Positions 60,961 to 64,000 of a DNA stretch of 64,000 nucleotides are shown in pieces. Origin of the DNA: Candidatus Sphingomonas phytovorans. Lineage in GTDB: Bacteria > Pseudomonadota > Alphaproteobacteria > Sphingomonadales > Sphingomonadaceae. The position numbers were made by a program, and so were the translations under genes. The notes beneath the pieces were generated by a model. It worked only from the letters and a program-made list of their open reading frames with translations. It had not been told where the DNA came from and did not search any database. The stretch is from contig CP119314.1 of NCBI GenBank assembly GCA_029202385.1, positions 3,784,501-3,848,500 on the forward strand, in the 5' to 3' direction. The stretch's first letter is position 1, and the number at the start of each line of letters is the position of its first letter.

Positions 60961-61365
60961 TCAGCCCAGCAGGGGCAGAACCGTCCTGACAAAGAGCCAG
61001 ACCGCCATGCCGAGCAGGGTCAGCAGCGTAACCACGATGCCGATCGAGCGCGCGGGCTTGGGCGGTCCGGGCGGGTTGAACAGGCCGATGGCGTTGAGCA
61101 GGCGCGCGCCGACAAAGGCGGCAGCGACGATCGAAAGAATGGTGGTGTTGGCGCCGTCGCTTTCGAGCAGCGCGATCAGGATGATGCCGGTCGGGGCATA
61201 TTCCGCGAGATTGCCGTGCGCGCGAATCGCGCAATTCAGGTCATGCTGGCCGGCATCGCCATAGGCAGCACTGTGCTTGATGCGCATCCGGATCGTGGTG
61301 ACCGACAGGAAGACCAGCAGCAGCGCGAGCGCGGCCGCGGCGAGCGCGGTGATCGTGAGTTGCAT
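60961..61365 (-). CDS. MAPEG-family membrane protein
   Basis: A 134-residue protein with four hydrophobic helices and the MAPEG hallmarks RAHGNLAEYAP and GARLLNAIGL. Eukaryotic MAPEG members are glutathione-dependent enzymes; bacterial members are mostly uncharacterised inner-membrane proteins. AGGAGGGGGT directly before the ATG is a strong ribosome binding site. Convergent with the GNAT gene. Confidence 0.9.
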   Translation of the reverse strand: MQLTITALAAAALALLLVFLSVTTIRMRIKHSAAYGDAGQHDLNCAIRAHGNLAEYAPTGIILIALLESDGANTTILSIVAAAFVGARLLNAIGLFNPPGPPKPARSIGIVVTLLTLLGMAVWLFVRTVLPLLG

Positions 61366-61434
61366 ACCCCCTCCTTTGTTGCGGAGGCGGTTCTATTCCT
61401 TTTGTTGCCCTGCGTCGATTGGCGTCGATCCGGA

Positions 61435-61731
61435 TCAGGCAGCGCGGCGTGCCGTCACGCTGAGCCAGGCACGCGCCGCCTTCTGCGCCTCGGCGATCTC
61501 GCGCGCACTCATGTCCTCCGCGATCTCGCTGCGGCAGGCCTGCGCTGCGTCGCTACCCGCGACCGCCGCCAGATTGAACCATTTATGCGCCTCGATCAGG
61601 TCGACATCGATGCCGGCGGCGCCGCTCGAATAGACCATGCCGAGATCGTAGAACGCATCCATGTCGCCCCGGGCCGCGTCGGCGAGCCGGCTGTCTATCA
61701 GGAACTGCGCACTCTTCAGGCTGCTGCCCAT
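61435..61731 (-). CDS. Sel1-repeat protein, small
   Basis: A 98-residue helical protein with one recognisable Sel1-like repeat (DAFYDLGMVYSSGAAGIDVD then EAHKWFNLAAVAGS). Sel1 repeats bind proteins. The ATG at 61731 has CAGGGG upstream. Its promoter region holds two facing TTAACCAT boxes (61746-61797), so it is probably under CtrA control and cell-cycle linked. Confidence 0.85.
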   Translation of the reverse strand: MGSSLKSAQFLIDSRLADAARGDMDAFYDLGMVYSSGAAGIDVDLIEAHKWFNLAAVAGSDAAQACRSEIAEDMSAREIAEAQKAARAWLSVTARRAA

Positions 61732-61745
61732 GCTCTTAACCCCTG

Positions 61746-61797
61746 TTAACCATCCCTGTCGGGTGAGTTTGGAGTCAAGATTTCAACAAATGGTTAA
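61746..61797. promoter_or_regulatory. facing CtrA-type half-sites
   Basis: TTAACCAT (61746-61753) and its complement ATGGTTAA (61790-61797) stand 36 bp apart upstream of the Sel1 gene. A further TTAAC occurs at 61736-61740, spaced by five bases from the first box. TTAACCAT is the CtrA half-site seen in alphaproteobacteria. Confidence 0.5.
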
Positions 61798-61819
61798 CGC
61801 CGGTTAGGCATGCCGCCAC

Positions 61820-62653
61820 TCAGACCGCGATATTGTCGATCAGGCGAGTCCCGCCCATCCGCGCGGCAGCCAGCAGGCGGCGCGGACGCTCGGGATCGGG
61901 CGCCTCCTTCAGCGTCTCGGCATCGACCAGGGTGACATAGTCGATCTCGAACCCGGCGGCGGCCAGCGAATCCCGCGCGGCGCCCAGCACCGTCTCGACA
62001 TCGTCGCCCTTCCCGATGCCCTTCGCCGCGACGCCGAGCGCACGCGGCAGTGCCACTGCCCGGCTGCGCTGGTCGTCGTCGAGATAGATGTTGCGCGACG
62101 AGAGCGCGAGGCCGTCATCCTCGCGCTGGGTGGGCAGGCCCATGATATCGATCCCGAAATCGAGATCGGCGACCATGCGGCGGATCACCGCGAGCTGCTG
62201 GAAATCCTTTTCGCCGAACCACGCGATATCGGGCCGCACCTGGTTGAACAGCTTGGCAACGACCGTCGCGACCCCGTCGAAATGGCCAGGCCGGGCCGCG
62301 CCGTCGAGTCCTTCGCTGACTCCGGCGACCGAAACGCTGGTCGCGAAACCGTCCGGATACATCGCCTCGACCGGGGGCATCCAGAGCAGGTCGCAGCCCG
62401 CCTCCTTCAACATGCGCGTGTCGGCGGTCTCCTTGCGGGGATAGCGCGACAGGTCCTCGTTCGGGCCGAACTGCTTCGGATTGACGAAGATCGAAGCGAC
62501 CACGCGCGTGCCGGGACGCTTCGCCGCCTCGATCAGCGCCATATGCCCGGCATGCAGGGCGCCCATGGTCGGGACGAGCGCGATCGTCGCCCCCTGCTCG
62601 CGGAATTCGGCAATCCCGCCACGGAGCAGATCGAGTTGACGGATGGTTTGCAC
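61820..62653 (-). CDS. panC: pantothenate synthetase
   Basis: Joins pantoate and beta-alanine with ATP. It has 277 residues from GTG 62653. PTMGALHAGHMALIE holds the HIGH-like ATP motif. SIFVNPKQFGPNEDLSRYPR follows, then the pantoate site segment FGEKDFQQLAVIRRM and LALSSRNIYL with the KMSKS-equivalent. The open frame extends to 62734 but homology starts at the GTG. Divergent from mipZ. Confidence 0.95.
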   Translation of the reverse strand: MQTIRQLDLLRGGIAEFREQGATIALVPTMGALHAGHMALIEAAKRPGTRVVASIFVNPKQFGPNEDLSRYPRKETADTRMLKEAGCDLLWMPPVEAMYPDGFATSVSVAGVSEGLDGAARPGHFDGVATVVAKLFNQVRPDIAWFGEKDFQQLAVIRRMVADLDFGIDIMGLPTQREDDGLALSSRNIYLDDDQRSRAVALPRALGVAAKGIGKGDDVETVLGAARDSLAAAGFEIDYVTLVDAETLKEAPDPERPRRLLAAARMGGTRLIDNIAV

Positions 62654-62754
62654 GCTTGATGGGCCTTCGATAAGGACGGGTAAGGACGGGGCGGGCCTTC
62701 TATGGGGCGTGACGCGACCGATCAATACGGCCAATCATCAGGGACACGAGCGAC

Positions 62755-63549
62755 TTGTCGACGGTTGCACAGAAGCCACATATCATCGTGTTCGCCAACG
62801 AGAAGGGCGGCACCGGCAAATCGACGACCGCCGTCCATGTCGCGATCGCACTCGAAGCGCGCGGGGCCAAGGTCTCGGCGCTCGATCTCGACCATCGCCA
62901 GCGGACCATGGGCCGCTATCTCGACAACCGACTGGCAACCGCCAAGCGCACCGGTCGCGAACTGAATATCCCGCGCCATGCGACGCATGACGGCGAGAGC
63001 CTCGACCGCTTCACCGAAACGGTCGCGTCCCTCGCCGAGGGCGCCGATTTCCTGGTGATCGACACGCCGGGCCGCGACGACCCCTTCGCGCGCATCGCGG
63101 CGCAGAAGGCCGACACGCTGGTGACGCCGATGAACGACAGCTTCGTCGATTTCGACCTGATCGGCCAGGTCGATCCCGTCACCTACAAGGTGACCCGGCC
63201 GAGCTTCTATGCCGAGCTGATCTGGGACGCGCGCAAGGCGCGCGCCAAGGCCGACGGATCGACGATCGACTGGGTGGTGCTGCGCAACCGGGTCCAGCAT
63301 ATCGAGGCACGCAACATGCGCCGCGTGTCCGAGGCGCTCGACCAGCTCGCCAAGCGGGTCGGCTTCCGGATCATTCCGGGGCTGGGCGAACGCGTGATCT
63401 ACCGTGAGCTCTTCCCCAAGGGCCTCACCATGCTCGACGCGCGCGAGTTCGGCGAGATGGGCCTGGCCCATGTCGCGGCCCGGCAGGAACTGCGCGAGAT
63501 GATGGCGGCGCTCGGCCTGCCCGAGCCAGCGATGCCGCTGTTCGCCTGA
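62755..63549 (+). CDS. mipZ: division-plane positioning ATPase MipZ
   Basis: A ParA/MinD-family ATPase which in Caulobacter binds ParB at the poles and inhibits FtsZ assembly there, so that division occurs at mid-cell. It has 264 residues from a TTG start with AGGGA upstream. The deviant Walker A is NEKGGTGKSTT (about 16-26). ALDLDHRQRTMGRYLDNR and VIDTPGRDDP form the switch regions, and NRVQHIEARNMRRV follows as in MipZ. The TGATG overlap couples it to the J-domain gene. Confidence 0.93.
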   Translation: MSTVAQKPHIIVFANEKGGTGKSTTAVHVAIALEARGAKVSALDLDHRQRTMGRYLDNRLATAKRTGRELNIPRHATHDGESLDRFTETVASLAEGADFLVIDTPGRDDPFARIAAQKADTLVTPMNDSFVDFDLIGQVDPVTYKVTRPSFYAELIWDARKARAKADGSTIDWVVLRNRVQHIEARNMRRVSEALDQLAKRVGFRIIPGLGERVIYRELFPKGLTMLDAREFGEMGLAHVAARQELREMMAALGLPEPAMPLFA

Positions 63550-63803
63550 TGGCGAAGCTGCTCTTCATCGGCTTGGCGCTGTTCGGCCTGTGGCTGTACC
63601 TGCGCCGGAACGCCCCCACCCCGCCGATCGACGAGAAGGAAGCGCGCGCCATCCTCGGCGTGAGCAATGCCGCCGATGCCGATGCCATCCGGGCAGCGCA
63701 TCGCCGCCTGGTCGCCGCGGTCCACCCGGATCGCGGCGGATCGGTCGAGCTGGCGCGGCGGATCAACGCGGCGCGCGACGTGTTGCTGAAGCGGCGCGAC
63801 TGA
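63549..63803 (+). CDS. membrane-anchored J-domain protein
   Basis: An 84-residue protein with an N-terminal helix (about 3-17) and a C-terminal J-like domain with HPD in AAVHPDRGG and RINAARDVLL after it. The shape is that of Tim14/Pam18-type J proteins, which stimulate an Hsp70. The ATG overlaps the mipZ stop, an arrangement kept in related alphaproteobacteria as far as I recall. Confidence 0.88.
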   Translation: MAKLLFIGLALFGLWLYLRRNAPTPPIDEKEARAILGVSNAADADAIRAAHRRLVAAVHPDRGGSVELARRINAARDVLLKRRD

Positions 63804-63869
63804 CCCTTCTCCAATGAACTTTCCCGGCGCTCGCCGATTGGGCGCAGGACATTACCCACAGGAGCCTCG

Positions 63870-64000
63870 ATGACTCACCGGTTCGACCCCACCTCGCTAC
63901 GTGAATATGACATTCGCGGCATCGTCGGAAAGACGCTCGGCCCAGCCGATGCGACCGCGATCGGACGCGGCTTCGCGACACGGGTACGGCGTGCCGGCGG
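63870..64000 (+). CDS. phosphomannomutase/phosphoglucomutase, N-terminus only
   Basis: The gene is cut by the right edge after 43 codons. The start [16 protein letters not shown] is the N-terminal signature of alpha-D-phosphohexomutases (AlgC/ManB-like), which interconvert hexose 6- and 1-phosphates for polysaccharide synthesis. CAGGAGCCTCG before the ATG is a good ribosome binding site. The catalytic serine lies beyond the window. Confidence 0.88.
   Translation, partial: MTHRFDPTSLREYDIRGIVGKTLGPADATAIGRGFATRVRRAG

Noticed and set aside
1..64000. CRISPR array or rRNA genes
   Set aside because: No regularly spaced repeat series and no conserved rRNA segments were seen on reading the window.

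Overview
The window is a 64 kb chromosomal piece of a GC-rich alphaproteobacterium, most likely Sphingomonadales (Sphingomonas-like). This is inferred from the combination of SciP (CtrA inhibitor), MipZ (division-site ATPase), a C4-pathway 5-aminolevulinate synthase, two TonB-dependent receptors, TTAACCAT CtrA-type half-sites, and short mosaic palindromic repeats built on CCCCGGCGAAGGCCGGGG. No database search was possible; all names rest on motifs and family knowledge.

Layout. 1-4.7 kb: serine hydrolase (cut by the left edge), mnmA, sciP, two GlsB-type stress membrane proteins around a SIMPL-domain protein. 4.9-9.4 kb: an RND efflux adaptor and pump behind a good -10 box. 9.4-15.9 kb: DUF445 protein, HAD-IB phosphatase, a four-gene Mla-type lipid transport operon (STAS-MlaE fusion, MlaF, MlaD, lipoprotein), cyclophilin. 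15.95-19.6 kb: the clearest accessory region. A tRNA-Ser(GGA) is followed by a lower-GC cytosine methyltransferase/putative restriction enzyme pair. The pair ends in an imperfect copy of the tRNA 3' end, and an IS5-family (IS427-like) insertion sequence follows. 19.8-28.6 kb: LysR/LysE divergent pair, secreted GH11 xylanase, TonB receptor plus PepSY membrane protein behind a Fur-like box, GH130 enzyme, a secreted chorismate-lyase-like protein.

28.7-32.5 kb: HAD phosphatase and bioF-bioD-bioA with translational overlaps. 32.6-43.5 kb: a catabolic/sulfatase neighbourhood. It holds a formylglycine-generating enzyme with the catalytic Cys pair, a haloalkane dehalogenase operon (with DUF1330 and a DsbA-like isomerase), an orphan eCIS-type DUF4157 protein with an uncharacterised C-terminal domain, and two FGE-type sulfatases on either side of a divergent promoter with overlapping perfect palindromes. 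A metallo-beta-lactamase-fold hydrolase, a small membrane protein and a TetR regulator complete the unit. The FGE would mature both sulfatases, and the TetR protein probably controls the divergent promoter. 43.6-53.2 kb: ZnuD-like TonB receptor with a Zur-like box, msrA, aqpZ, TsaC/Sua5 (with a repeat inserted in frame), acyl-CoA dehydrogenase, GntR regulator, nitroreductase, POT peptide transporter. 53.5-64 kb: mostly housekeeping: hemA, murI, plsY, dprA, topA, panC, mipZ, a J-domain protein and the start of a phosphomannomutase.

Best candidates for something new: the DUF4157 protein with its possible nuclease-like C-terminal domain (35666-37120); the tRNA-Ser restriction-modification island whose nuclease I cannot assign to a family (16041-18655); and the palindromic repeat that encodes the linker of the TsaC/Sua5 protein (47564-47633). 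I found no CRISPR array, prophage, rRNA or replication origin.
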